NCBI RefSeq assembly: GCF_900109655.1
Contig: NZ_FOAT01000013.1
Location: 1-64,000, forward strand
Source of the DNA: Hominimerdicola alba
Lineage (GTDB): Bacteria; Bacillota; Clostridia; Oscillospirales; Ruminococcaceae
DNA length: 64,000 bases
Reading direction: 5' to 3'
Shown here piece after piece: positions 10,434 through 19,035 of this stretch. A program made the translations under genes and the position numbers. How positions within the stretch are numbered: the first letter of the stretch is position 1; every line of letters starts with the position of its first letter. Under the pieces are notes generated by a model. It ran no database searches. It saw nothing but the letters and a program-made list of their open reading frames with translations, and was not told where the DNA came from.

Positions 10434-10611
10434 GTATTAGCCCTGCCTTTCGGTTTGAAATACACTCGCACATACAAATTAATTATAGCATCTTTTCTTT
10501 TCTTTTTAAAGGGGTTTAAAGTATCTGCAGCAAGTTTTACAATTTGTTAACAAAATGCTCTCGAAGAAAGGGTATAATTTCTTGAAAATGGGGTAAGTAC
10601 AGTGCATAAAT

Positions 10612-10626
10612 ATGACCATTGGTCAT
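10612..10626. promoter_or_regulatory. Palindromic operator candidate (site 1) upstream of atp
   Basis: Perfect 15-base dyad ATGACCATTGGTCAT. It lies just downstream of the predicted start of transcription of the atp promoter. A sister site lies 63 bases to the right. The binding protein is unknown. Confidence 0.6.
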
Positions 10627-10637
10627 TTGTTGGTATT

Positions 10638-10666
10638 ATAATATCATATCCTGCTAGTTATGTCAA
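10638..10666 (-). promoter_or_regulatory. Vegetative promoter toward the atp operon
   Basis: On the minus strand TTGACA, 17 bases, TATTAT. It is bracketed by the two ATGACC dyads, one beyond each end, an arrangement that suggests repression or looping. A weaker alternative (TTTAAA-17-TATAAT, 10482-10510) lies nearer the gene. Confidence 0.65.
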
Positions 10667-10674
10667 TTAGCAAA

Positions 10675-10689
10675 ATGACCAATAGTCAT
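10675..10689. promoter_or_regulatory. Palindromic operator candidate (site 2) upstream of atp
   Basis: Imperfect copy of the same dyad, ATGACCAATAGTCAT, 9 bases upstream of the -35 box of the minus-strand promoter and 63 bases (about six helical turns) from site 1. Confidence 0.55.
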
Positions 10690-10792
10690 TAATTGCCTAA
10701 AAAATGTAGATGTTTGCATTCTAAAAAAACTTTGCTGAACTTCCATCGTTTATATCCAATAAAACAAAATGCAACAAAAAATTCACTACATC

Positions 10793-10821
10793 TTGACAAT
10801 TTTTGCTGGATATGATAAAAT
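10793..10821 (+). promoter_or_regulatory. Promoter of the glycosyltransferase gene
   Basis: TTGACA, 17-base spacer, TAAAAT, about 70 bases before the ATG at 10895. The rest of the 461-base gap (10434-10894) is AT-rich with no further gene seen. Confidence 0.65.
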
Positions 10822-10894
10822 TGTACTATATTTAATAGGAAAATAGCAAATATTTATTTTCAGCGCAGCAAAAAATCGTGGAAGGGGGCTTACT

Positions 10895-11782
10895 ATGATC
10901 GTTGAGGGTTATGAACTGCCGAAATACAGCGTACTTATGTCGGTCTATGATCAGGAGCTTCCCGAAAATCTGAATCAAAGCCTTGAATCTATGTTAAAGC
11001 AGTCCTACCCGCCATCGGATTTTGTGCTGGTATGCGACGGCAAACTGACCAATGCGCTGGACGTAATAGTAAAATCTTTCCAGAACGAGTATAAAGATAT
11101 ATTCCGCATAGTGCGCATAGATGAGAATGTGGGCGCGGGCAAGGCGGTCAACAAAGGCATAAAAGCCTGCCGCTATGAGTATATAGTCCGCATGGACAGT
11201 GACGATGTATCACTGCGCGGAAGGTGCATGAAAGAAATGTTCCTGTTTGCGGTGAAGCCCGAACTTGATATCGTCGGAAGTTTTGTAGAGGAATTCGATG
11301 ACCTTACGGACAAGACCCTTACGCTGAAAAGAGTTCCGCTGGAACAGAAAGAGATCCTCAGTTACTCTAAGCAGCGCAACCCTTTCAATCGGCAGACTGT
11401 GGCTTTTCGAAAAAGCAAGGCGCTGAAGGTGGGGGGGTATAGTGATCTCAAGCTTTGCGAAGATTATGATTTTGCCGTAAGAATGCTGGCAGACGGTGCA
11501 AAGGGTCAGAATATCCCCGAGGTGCTGGTGAGATACAGGGTCAGTGAAAGCACACCAAAGATAAGAAGCAGCTGGCGTCTGACAAAGGGCTTTATCGCCG
11601 TGAGGTGGAAACTGTTCACTGAGGGCTACATAGGTCTGAGAGATTTCTTCACGCCCTGTTTTTTACAGCTGATTCTTTTTATATTTCCAATGCGGTTCAC
11701 GCGATGGTTTTACAGAAAATTCCTGCGTGATACAAAGATCACTCCCCCGACTGCAGAAGTTCTCGGGCGCGATCAGAAATGA
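10895..11782 (+). CDS. Family 2 glycosyltransferase
   Basis: 295 residues. A GT-A fold is indicated by the N-terminal YSVLMSVYDQELPENLNQSLESML, the nucleotide-binding ENVGAGKAVNKGI, and the DxD-type metal motif in YIVRMDSDDVSLRGR, with LCEDYDFAVRM as the likely acceptor/base region. It transfers a sugar from a nucleotide donor, probably to an envelope polysaccharide. The C-terminal 60 residues are hydrophobic and basic (FLQLILFIFPMRFTRWFYRKF), which could tether it to the membrane. It stands alone behind its own promoter, so the substrate is unknown. ATG has a GGGGG-type site. Confidence 0.88.
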   Translation: MIVEGYELPKYSVLMSVYDQELPENLNQSLESMLKQSYPPSDFVLVCDGKLTNALDVIVKSFQNEYKDIFRIVRIDENVGAGKAVNKGIKACRYEYIVRMDSDDVSLRGRCMKEMFLFAVKPELDIVGSFVEEFDDLTDKTLTLKRVPLEQKEILSYSKQRNPFNRQTVAFRKSKALKVGGYSDLKLCEDYDFAVRMLADGAKGQNIPEVLVRYRVSESTPKIRSSWRLTKGFIAVRWKLFTEGYIGLRDFFTPCFLQLILFIFPMRFTRWFYRKFLRDTKITPPTAEVLGRDQK

Positions 11783-11800
11783 ATATCAATAATGAATAGT

Positions 11801-11871
11801 GGATAATAAAGGTGTCTGCACAGCAGACGAGTTTTAAAATATCATCGTGTAAAGCGTTACCTTTATTATCC
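11801..11871. repeat. Short element with 13-base inverted repeats around a hairpin
   Basis: GGATAATAAAGGT (11801-11813) and its exact reverse complement (11859-11871) enclose a GTCTGC / GCAGAC hairpin (11814-11828). It could be a dispersed non-coding repeat, a small MITE-like relic, or a structured transcript end for the glycosyltransferase gene. Confidence 0.5.
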
Positions 11872-11957
11872 ATTATATATATTATCGTATATACGAAAGG
11901 GGTGATACCTGGCAGACAGAATCACACACAGGGTATGGATAAACGGAGGGTATACAA

Positions 11958-13637
11958 ATGAAAAAAATCAAAAGGATCCTTGCGCTCACAATTGCACTAA
12001 CGATGAGCTCAGGTCTGATCGGGTGTACAAACAGCACCAAGGAAGAAAAAGGAAAGAAAAAATCGGACAATGCAGAAAGCAGATCTGACGATAACAGCTC
12101 AGCCGAGGAAAAGCCTGCTGTAGCAGAAACAACGGGCGACTTTGATCTTTCGGACTTCACATCGGATTACGATGTCCCCGAAGATTTCTCCCTTGAACTT
12201 GAAGCAGAGAAGGGTACTTTGCTGAATGAAGCGATGTTTATGGACAAGGCTTTCGCAGGGGAGTTTTCAGGTGACGGATATGTTGCCGTGTATGAAAAGG
12301 GCGACGAGGTGACATTCGATATCGAACTGCCTACAAAGGGCAGCTACAACGTGATACTGCGCCTTGCAACCGACAATGTGAATTCGGAAAACCTTATCAC
12401 GTTAGACGGCAGTGCGGTCAAAAAGTTCACATCAAGCGAACCCAAATTTGCGGAAGTCACCGCTGAAAACGTACTTCTTGATGGTGGTTCACATACGCTT
12501 GGTGTTCGTGCGGAAAAAGGGCATATATATGTTGATACGCTGAAGATAGTTCCAGCTGCGGCAGTTGATATCACGCAGTATGAAGTCACGGCGACGCTGT
12601 GCAATCCCAATGCCAGCGACAACGCAAAGCGTCTTTACAGCTTTCTGCGGGCAACATACGGCAAGTACACCATATCCGGGCAGTATTCTGGGGATAACAT
12701 GGGTTCTGAAGCCCGTGAGTTTATCGAGATAAACAAGCGTACAGGCAAAACTCCCGCGATTCTCGGCCTTGATGTTGTGAATCTCGGCATATCCACCAAG
12801 ATAGATCATCAGGCAGGCGGCGGAGATATGGTACCGATACAGGCGATGGACTGGTACAACAATCACAACGGAATAGTGACACTTTGCTGGCACTGGCACG
12901 CTCCCGCGCAATATCTTGAAGCGAACGGTCAGCCCTGGTGGAGAGGATTCTACACCGACAGCACGAATTTTGACTTGGGCAAGGCTATGAGCGGAGAGGA
13001 CAAAGAAGGCTATGATGCCATAGTTGCCGAGCTGGATAATATGGCTGAACAGCTGAAACCTCTGGCAGAAGCCGATATCCCCATACTGTGGAGACCTCTT
13101 CACGAAGCCGCGGGTGATCCGAAATATCCCAACAATGCCTGGTTCTGGTGGGGCGCTTCGGGCAAGGAACCATATCTGGAACTCTACAAGCTGATGTACG
13201 ATAAGTTCGTGAATGAGTATCATCTGGATAATCTCATATGGGTATGGAATGCCCAGAACCAGAGCTGGTACCCCGGTGACGAATACGTTGATATCGTCGG
13301 CTACGACTGCTATCCTGCGGAACAGGACAGTTCTTCACAGAAGTACTACTATGATTTCCTGAAAGAGTGTTCACCTACAGGCAGCAAGATCATCGCTGAG
13401 ACTGAAAACGGAGCAATGTTTGACCCCGATGCCGCTTTTAACGAGGGTACCAGATGGGCATATTTCAGTACATGGAACGGCGAGTTCGCCATAAAGAACA
13501 GTCAGCTTTCCGATCAGTATACCACTTTTGAGATGTGGGACAAGATCTATTCAAGCGACCGAGTTCTTACACTTGAAGAACTCCCCGACCTCAAAAAGTG
13601 GCCCATCGAACTTGAAGCATACCTCGCCTCAAAATAA
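11958..13637 (+). CDS. Lipoprotein CBM35-GH26 endo-beta-mannanase
   Basis: 559 residues. A lipoprotein signal has lipobox LIGC with C23, then a charged Ser/Glu/Lys linker (24-58). Residues about 75-200 form a CBM35-like beta-sandwich (LELEAEKGTLLNEA, GYVAVYEKGDEVTFDI, GGSHTLGVRAEKGHIYVDTLKI). Residues about 205-555 form a GH26 catalytic barrel with acid/base E383 in WRPLHEA and nucleophile probably E483 in AETENG. It hydrolyses beta-1,4-mannan, and the lipid anchor holds it on the outer membrane face rather than in a cellulosome; no dockerin is present. ATG follows GGAGGG. It ends at a strong terminator. Confidence 0.92.
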   Translation: MKKIKRILALTIALTMSSGLIGCTNSTKEEKGKKKSDNAESRSDDNSSAEEKPAVAETTGDFDLSDFTSDYDVPEDFSLELEAEKGTLLNEAMFMDKAFAGEFSGDGYVAVYEKGDEVTFDIELPTKGSYNVILRLATDNVNSENLITLDGSAVKKFTSSEPKFAEVTAENVLLDGGSHTLGVRAEKGHIYVDTLKIVPAAAVDITQYEVTATLCNPNASDNAKRLYSFLRATYGKYTISGQYSGDNMGSEAREFIEINKRTGKTPAILGLDVVNLGISTKIDHQAGGGDMVPIQAMDWYNNHNGIVTLCWHWHAPAQYLEANGQPWWRGFYTDSTNFDLGKAMSGEDKEGYDAIVAELDNMAEQLKPLAEADIPILWRPLHEAAGDPKYPNNAWFWWGASGKEPYLELYKLMYDKFVNEYHLDNLIWVWNAQNQSWYPGDEYVDIVGYDCYPAEQDSSSQKYYYDFLKECSPTGSKIIAETENGAMFDPDAAFNEGTRWAYFSTWNGEFAIKNSQLSDQYTTFEMWDKIYSSDRVLTLEELPDLKKWPIELEAYLASK

Positions 13638-13645
13638 AGATTAAA

Positions 13646-13673
13646 AAAGACCGCGGACGGTTCCGCGGTCTTT
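13646..13673 (+). terminator. Strong terminator after the mannanase gene
   Basis: Perfect 12-base stem AAAGACCGCGGA / TCCGCGGTCTTT with a 4-base loop. Its symmetry means it could also end the converging minus-strand operon. Confidence 0.85.
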
Positions 13674-13722
13674 GCTGTTTGTATGGGAATATGGGATAGT
13701 TTCTTTTGTTGCAGATGTTCGC

Positions 13723-14490
13723 TTACAGCCCCTTGCCCAGAGCCGAAGCGTGCTTGATTTCTTTCGGGGTCATGAACATACCCAATATGTAGGTGCTCAT
13801 GATATCCGTATCTTCGATAGTTATTTTCTTTCCGTCGATCCTGAGTTCCTTAACGGCGGTCTGCCCGTCGGGAGCTCTGCCGAATACCATTTTGTATTCA
13901 ACGCCATCTTTGTCGATACCGGTGAACGTCACTTTGTTGACGCTGAAATCGAACCACCAGTGACATTCTTCAAAATAGCTGTCGAAAGCTTCGCCGTAGC
14001 TGCTGCTTTCAAGCTGGATGTTATCGTTCAGGTTGAAGTCGTAATTTGTATGGGATACTATGAATACTTTTCCCACCGCATACAGGAACATACCGACGGT
14101 GATGATTATGATGAACTTTATAACATTGGCTAAACCATTGCTGAAAACGCTTCTGTTGGCCTGCTTACCGCTGCCTGTTCCCGTTGAATAGGGGTTGGTC
14201 TTAGTATCCTTGCGGGGATCGTAGTTGTCGGGATGATGTTCTTTGCGGGCTTTAGGTGTGCCGTAATTCTCATCGAGCCTGTCCATCTGTCTGCCCGACC
14301 TTGTGGCTGCATAAGGCGTCTGAGTCACCAGCCTTGATGCAGTGAGCCCGTCACGCTCCCTGTCAGTTGAAAATTGATTTCTTTTACCCAGCTCAGCGCC
14401 GTTATAAGCCGGGATAACCTTTCCGCAGCCCGGGCATATTTTGGCAGAGCTGTCAACGCTCGCACCGCAGAATCTGCAAGTTATGTTCAT
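13723..14490 (-). CDS. Zinc-ribbon membrane protein of unknown function
   Basis: 255 residues. The N-terminal zinc ribbon is CRFCGASVDSSAKICPGCG (two CxxC pairs). A polar, basic, probably disordered stretch (30-120) is followed by one membrane helix (VIKFIIIITVGMFLYAVGKVFIV). The outer domain of about 100 residues (ECHWWFDFSVNKVTFTGIDKDG...) looks beta-rich. This topology is common in Clostridia. It is the third gene of murC-lexA-this, 36 bases after lexA, with an AAAGGGAAG ribosome site. No function can be assigned. Confidence 0.85.
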   Translation of the reverse strand: MNITCRFCGASVDSSAKICPGCGKVIPAYNGAELGKRNQFSTDRERDGLTASRLVTQTPYAATRSGRQMDRLDENYGTPKARKEHHPDNYDPRKDTKTNPYSTGTGSGKQANRSVFSNGLANVIKFIIIITVGMFLYAVGKVFIVSHTNYDFNLNDNIQLESSSYGEAFDSYFEECHWWFDFSVNKVTFTGIDKDGVEYKMVFGRAPDGQTAVKELRIDGKKITIEDTDIMSTYILGMFMTPKEIKHASALGKGL

Positions 14491-14526
14491 TGAAACTTCC
14501 CTTTCCTTTCAAACTTTGCTCGGGGA

Positions 14527-15111
14527 TCAGATATATCTTATTACCCCTACAACCCGTCCGAGTATCTCCACATTATCAAGTATTATCGGATCCATAGTAT
14601 CGTTTTCGGGCTGAAGTCTGAAATGACCTTCTTCTTTGTAGAAAGTCTTGACTGTAGCGTCGCTGCCTTCTACCAGTGCAACGACTATCTGTCCGTTCTC
14701 GGCAAATGAAGTCTGTTCAACTACAACAGTATCACCGTCGAGGATAGCGGCGTTTATCATGGATTCGCCGCGTACTTTAAGGGCAAACAGAGGATTTCCG
14801 TAATGCCTTGCAGGCTGAAAGCTTATATATTCGCTCACATATTCTATGGCTGTTATGGGAGTACCCGCTGTTACAGTACCCACAAGAGGTATCAGCATAC
14901 CGCCGCCGCCCACCAGCTTTATCGCGCGGTTCTGGTTGTCGCTTTTTTCAAGGAAACCCTTAGCGGTCAGTGTTTTGATATACCTGTGTGCGGTTGAAGT
15001 GGATTTGAAGCCGAAATGGGCGCATATCTCCCTTACCGTAGGGGGATATCCATCCTCAACTCTCTCTTTAATAAATTCAAATACCTTGCGCTCGTTATCG
15101 GTGACTTTCAT
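14527..15111 (-). CDS. lexA: LexA repressor
   Basis: 194 residues. The N-terminal winged helix (VFEFIKERVEDGYPPTVREI, STSTAHRYIKTLTAKGFLEK) binds SOS operators. The self-cleavage site is A-G in VGTVTAGTP. Catalytic S is in VRGESM and K in ATVKTFY. RecA filaments trigger cleavage after DNA damage. It lies 25 bases after murC, with AAGGAGG 7 bases before its ATG, so it is probably cotranscribed with a cell-wall gene. No GAAC-4-GTTC-type SOS box was seen directly in front of it, so self-repression from this position is not evident. Confidence 0.95.
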   Translation of the reverse strand: MKVTDNERKVFEFIKERVEDGYPPTVREICAHFGFKSTSTAHRYIKTLTAKGFLEKSDNQNRAIKLVGGGGMLIPLVGTVTAGTPITAIEYVSEYISFQPARHYGNPLFALKVRGESMINAAILDGDTVVVEQTSFAENGQIVVALVEGSDATVKTFYKEEGHFRLQPENDTMDPIILDNVEILGRVVGVIRYI

Positions 15112-15136
15112 ATGCTCCTCCTTTGCGGCAGCTGTG

Positions 15137-16570
15137 TCAGTCGTTCTCTCTCAGTTTCTTTGCCAGTTTCTTCGCTAGTTTGTAAACATCTCCGCAGCCG
15201 AAGGTTATCAGGATATCTCCCTCTTCGGCATTCTTGATTATATAGTCGATGCATTCATCGAAGTTCTTTTCCTTCTGCTCGGCGGTCTGCTTGTCAACGA
15301 CCTCATGGGGAGTATCGAACCAGACAGCGTTCTTGGTCTTAGTGCCCAGCATTTCGGTGTAGATGCCGTGCTCGTTCTTTTCGCGGCTGCCCATTATATC
15401 CGTTATAACGGATATATCGGCTATCTCCAGCGCTCTTGCGAAATCGTCCATCAGTATCTCGGTGCGGGAATAGGTAAAGGGCTGGAACACTGCCCAGACT
15501 CTCTTGAAATCAAGACCCTTGGCTGCGCGGAGAGTAACTTCTATCTCCTTGGGGTGATGCGCATAGTCATCAACTATGGTAAGACCCTTTACCTTGTCTA
15601 TCAGCTGGAAGCGTCTTATGGCGCCGTGGAAGCTTGCAAGACCCTTGGCAGCAGCTTCAAAGGAAAGTCCCGAATACCTTGCGGCAGCCATAGCAGCAAG
15701 TGCGTTGAGCACATTGTGGTCGCCGGGGACATTTATCTCAGCCTCGCCTAGAACTTCTCCCTTATAGAATACGGTGAACTTGGTCACCAGACCCTTTTTG
15801 CTGATTATCTCGGCAGAATAATCATTAGCCTTATCCCAGCCGAAGCTTATAAGCTCCTTGCCCGATATGCCCTCAAGTGATTTCCTTGTATTGGCATCAT
15901 CGCCGTTGTAGATAACAGCTTTGGTAGCCATATCTGCAAAGGAGTGGAAGCTTTTGATTATATTTTCGATAGTCTTGAAATACTCCAGATGATCCGCATC
16001 AACGTTGAGTATTATTGCACAGTCTGGGTGGAGCTTCAGGAAATGATCCTGATACTCGCAGGCTTCACAGACCATATCCTTTGATCTGCCCGCTCTGCCC
16101 GAACCGCCAATGCTGGGCAGCTTGCCGCCGATAACACAGCTGATGTCCTCACCTGCATCAACGAATATCTGTGTCAGCATCGAAGATGTGGTGGTCTTGC
16201 CGTGGGTGCCACATACGCAGAGTGCGTTATCGTACCAGCCGGTTATAACGCCGAGTATATCCGCTCTCTCGCATACGATGGCATCGCTTGCCTTTGCTGC
16301 GATCAGCTCGGGGTTATCCGCCATTATCGCCGCGGTGTATATTATAAGCTCAGCGCCCTGGATATTCTCGGCTCTCTGTCCGAGGAATACTTTTATACCT
16401 AACTTGCGTACTGCTTCGAGCGTTTCTGTCTCGTTATTGTCCGAGCCTGAGATCTCGTATCCTTTTGTATGGAATATCTGCGCCAGCGGATACATACCCG
16501 AACCGCCGATGCCGATAAAATGAACTCGCTTTATTTTACTGAGTGCTTCTTCTGTCAGTACCGAACTCAT
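15137..16570 (-). CDS. murC: UDP-N-acetylmuramate--L-alanine ligase
   Basis: 477 residues from ATG 16570, which has GGGAGG 8 bases upstream; an earlier in-frame ATG at 16597 precedes that site and is unlikely. Rossmann motif FIGIGGSGMYPLA binds the UDP part. The ATP loop is VCGTHGKTTTSSML, and the central domain has DDYAHHPKEI. It adds the first residue, L-alanine, to UDP-MurNAc in cytoplasmic peptidoglycan precursor synthesis. It heads an operon with lexA and a zinc-ribbon protein, away from any other division or wall gene. Confidence 0.96.
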   Translation of the reverse strand: MSSVLTEEALSKIKRVHFIGIGGSGMYPLAQIFHTKGYEISGSDNNETETLEAVRKLGIKVFLGQRAENIQGAELIIYTAAIMADNPELIAAKASDAIVCERADILGVITGWYDNALCVCGTHGKTTTSSMLTQIFVDAGEDISCVIGGKLPSIGGSGRAGRSKDMVCEACEYQDHFLKLHPDCAIILNVDADHLEYFKTIENIIKSFHSFADMATKAVIYNGDDANTRKSLEGISGKELISFGWDKANDYSAEIISKKGLVTKFTVFYKGEVLGEAEINVPGDHNVLNALAAMAAARYSGLSFEAAAKGLASFHGAIRRFQLIDKVKGLTIVDDYAHHPKEIEVTLRAAKGLDFKRVWAVFQPFTYSRTEILMDDFARALEIADISVITDIMGSREKNEHGIYTEMLGTKTKNAVWFDTPHEVVDKQTAEQKEKNFDECIDYIIKNAEEGDILITFGCGDVYKLAKKLAKKLREND

Positions 16571-16636
16571 GTAAAGTTCCTCCCTGTATGAAAACATTTA
16601 TTCTATTATATTATACTACACTTTTCAAAAAAAATA

Positions 16637-16665
16637 TTGACATTTTAAGAATATTTATTTGCTAT
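16637..16665 (+). promoter_or_regulatory. Possible promoter of spoVG
   Basis: TTGACA, 17 bases, TGCTAT, about 90 bases before the gene. The second box is weak. An imperfect 32-base palindrome (GAATAT...ATATTC, 16649-16680) overlaps it. Confidence 0.45.
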
Positions 16666-16757
16666 GTGGTAAACATATTCTCAAATAACAAATGCGGCCA
16701 TAAAATCGGAGCGATTTTCGTATGATTTCCGCAATTAAAGTGAGGGTATAGGGCAGT

Positions 16758-17039
16758 ATGGAGATATCAGGTATAAAAATAAGAAAGATAACAAACATCG
16801 GTCGGTTGAGGGGTATAGTCAGCGTGACATTTGATGATGTATTGGCAGTACACGATATCAAGGTGGTGCAGGGAGAACGCAGACTTTTCGCGGCTATGCC
16901 CAGCAGGCGTGACGAAAACGGGATATACCGTGATATAGTTCACCCAATAACCGCTACGGCGCGGGCAGATATCGAGAACAGGATACTTCGGGCGTTTGAA
17001 GAGGAATGTATCCGCAGGGGTATATCAATTGATAGCTGA
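16758..17039 (+). CDS. spoVG: Putative septation/regulatory protein SpoVG
   Basis: 93 residues, normal size. Family hallmarks are visible: DVLAVHDIKVVQGERRLFAAMPSR (internal) and YRDIVHPITATARADIENRIL. SpoVG is a small nucleic-acid-binding protein that affects asymmetric septation, capsule and virulence regulators in Firmicutes, and it is also present in non-sporulating species. It diverges from the murC operon. Confidence 0.95.
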   Translation: MEISGIKIRKITNIGRLRGIVSVTFDDVLAVHDIKVVQGERRLFAAMPSRRDENGIYRDIVHPITATARADIENRILRAFEEECIRRGISIDS

Positions 17040-17169
17040 TAGAAAGCGTAAACCACGCAAAGTTTTTCTTGCTCACAAAACAGGCGATTAAAGGACAGAT
17101 GTTATTGCCTCGAAAACGTTTCCAAAAAATTAATGATAGGATATGTTAAGAAAAGTATAGTATAAACTA

Positions 17170-17197
17170 TTCAAATCCGCGTGCTGTGTGCTATAAT
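17170..17197 (+). promoter_or_regulatory. Promoter of the ABC exporter operon
   Basis: TTCAAA, 16 bases, TATAAT, about 55 bases upstream of the ATG at 17257. The -10 box is perfect, the -35 poor. Confidence 0.5.
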
Positions 17198-17256
17198 GAA
17201 TAATATTTCAAAAAAGAGAGTAAGTAAGAAGACAGACATATCAAGGGAGGAAGAAT

Positions 17257-19035
17257 ATGTTTCAGCTCAGGTGGCTTTGGGCGAACCTTAAAGGCAGCCG
17301 CGCGGTGTATATCTGTGCGCTGGTGCTTTCGGTAGTCTGCAACGGAATGTTTGTGGCTGCACAGTATTTTCAGTCAAAGATAATCGATACTTTTGTATCC
17401 AACAAACAAGCCGCGGAAAATCTGCGGGATCACAGGGATCTTCTGCTGTGGCTGATCGCGGGCATGATAGGTGTAACGCTCCTGCGAACCAGCCTTACCT
17501 ATACCTGCAATATGTACTATGAAAAGGCTTCGCAGGCGATGATATACAGGATACGCACTCACCTTTTCCGCAAAATAGAGAATCAGGATATGGATTTCTA
17601 CGACCGCTACCGCACAGGCGACCTGATGACAAGGCTCACAGGTGATCTTGATATGGTAAGGCACATGGTATCCTGGGTAATAAGCAATACCGTGGCGAAT
17701 CTCGCGCTGTTTGTGGCGTCGATGGTTTATTTCTTTACTATCGATTATCGTACGGCACTCTGCATAATGACCATGACACCTGTTATATTCTTTGTGACGA
17801 GGCTGTTCTCCCGCCATGCGGGACCCGCTTACCGTAAGGTAAGAGAAACTTCCTCAGCGCTTAACACTGCGGCACAGGAAAATATCTCGGGCAACCGCGT
17901 GGTCAAAGCTTTTGCAAAAGAAGACTACGAGATAGAAAAGTTCCGTCAAAAGGACGAGGAATACCGCGAATCGAACATCAAGGCGGCTATGGTATGGCTG
18001 AAATATCACCCCTTTATAGATATCGCGGCGGGTGCACTTTCGGTCATACTGCTGATATGCGGCGGATATTTCATGATAAAACAGCACCTTACCATGGGTC
18101 AGTATGTGGCTATATCGGGACTTCTCTGGGCTGTGGGCAACCCCATGAGGAATATGGGTACCTATGTCAACGATTTCCACCGCTTCATGGCATCGGCGGG
18201 CAAGGTAATAGAGATATACTATGAAGCACCCCGCATAGTTGACAGGGAAGACGCCCACGAGAACAAGGAGAAACTCCGCGGCGATATTGAGTTCAAGAAT
18301 GTTACTTTCTCCATCGGCGAAAAGAAGATACTGGATAACGTCAGCTTCAAGATCAACGCAGGTGAGACTGTTGTAATAATGGGTGAAACAGGCAGCGGCA
18401 AGACCACCCTTGTTAACCTTATACCAAGATTTTTCGACTGCGACAGGGGAGAGGTGCTTGTGGACGGCAGAAATGTACGTATGCACAAGCTGCACACCCT
18501 GAGAAGCAGTATAGGCATAGCAACGCAGGACGTTCTGCTGTATTCGGATACCATAGATTCAAACATAGCCTATGGCGACAGCGATATGGAAGAAGAGTAT
18601 GTAAGGCGTTGTGCCGAGCTTTCAGCGGCGAGTGATTTCATCGAGAAACTGCCCGATAAGTATGAGACTATCGTCGGCGAGCGCGGTGTCGGTCTTTCGG
18701 GAGGACAGAAACAGCGTATTTCGCTGGCAAGGGCGATAGCCGTAAGACCCGCTGTGCTGATACTGGATGATACCACCTCGGCGGTGGATATGGAGACTGA
18801 GCATTTCATTCAGCAGAGCCTCAGCGGCGGTCTGGATTTTGAATGTACCAAGATAATCATAGCCCAGAGGATATCCTCCTCAAAAAATGCGGATAAGATA
18901 ATCATTCTTGAAGACGGAAAGATATCCGATATGGGTACCCACGAGGAACTTATTTCCCGTGAGGGCTATTACAGGCAGATATACGAACTCCAGAGCGGCA
19001 TAAACTGCGCAGTAGAAAGCGGGGTGACGGTATAA
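17257..19035 (+). CDS. ABC exporter half-transporter with degenerate nucleotide site
   Basis: 592 residues: six-helix exporter membrane domain (about 15-320) fused to an ATPase domain (about 340-585). Walker A is GETGSGKTT and the signature is LSGGQKQRISLARAI. After Walker B the catalytic glutamate is aspartate (LILDDTTSAVD), and the H-loop histidine is glutamine (IIAQRISSS). That is the degenerate partner of heterodimeric multidrug exporters (BmrC/D, LmrC/D, TM287/288 type). Its stop overlaps the next ATG (TAATG), so the two halves are made together. The substrate is unknown, probably a hydrophobic compound or lipid. Confidence 0.93.
   Translation: MFQLRWLWANLKGSRAVYICALVLSVVCNGMFVAAQYFQSKIIDTFVSNKQAAENLRDHRDLLLWLIAGMIGVTLLRTSLTYTCNMYYEKASQAMIYRIRTHLFRKIENQDMDFYDRYRTGDLMTRLTGDLDMVRHMVSWVISNTVANLALFVASMVYFFTIDYRTALCIMTMTPVIFFVTRLFSRHAGPAYRKVRETSSALNTAAQENISGNRVVKAFAKEDYEIEKFRQKDEEYRESNIKAAMVWLKYHPFIDIAAGALSVILLICGGYFMIKQHLTMGQYVAISGLLWAVGNPMRNMGTYVNDFHRFMASAGKVIEIYYEAPRIVDREDAHENKEKLRGDIEFKNVTFSIGEKKILDNVSFKINAGETVVIMGETGSGKTTLVNLIPRFFDCDRGEVLVDGRNVRMHKLHTLRSSIGIATQDVLLYSDTIDSNIAYGDSDMEEEYVRRCAELSAASDFIEKLPDKYETIVGERGVGLSGGQKQRISLARAIAVRPAVLILDDTTSAVDMETEHFIQQSLSGGLDFECTKIIIAQRISSSKNADKIIILEDGKISDMGTHEELISREGYYRQIYELQSGINCAVESGVTV

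Noticed and set aside
12489-13223. 244-codon frame antisense to the GH26 gene
   Set aside because: Shadow of a gene whose catalytic motifs are all readable on the plus strand.
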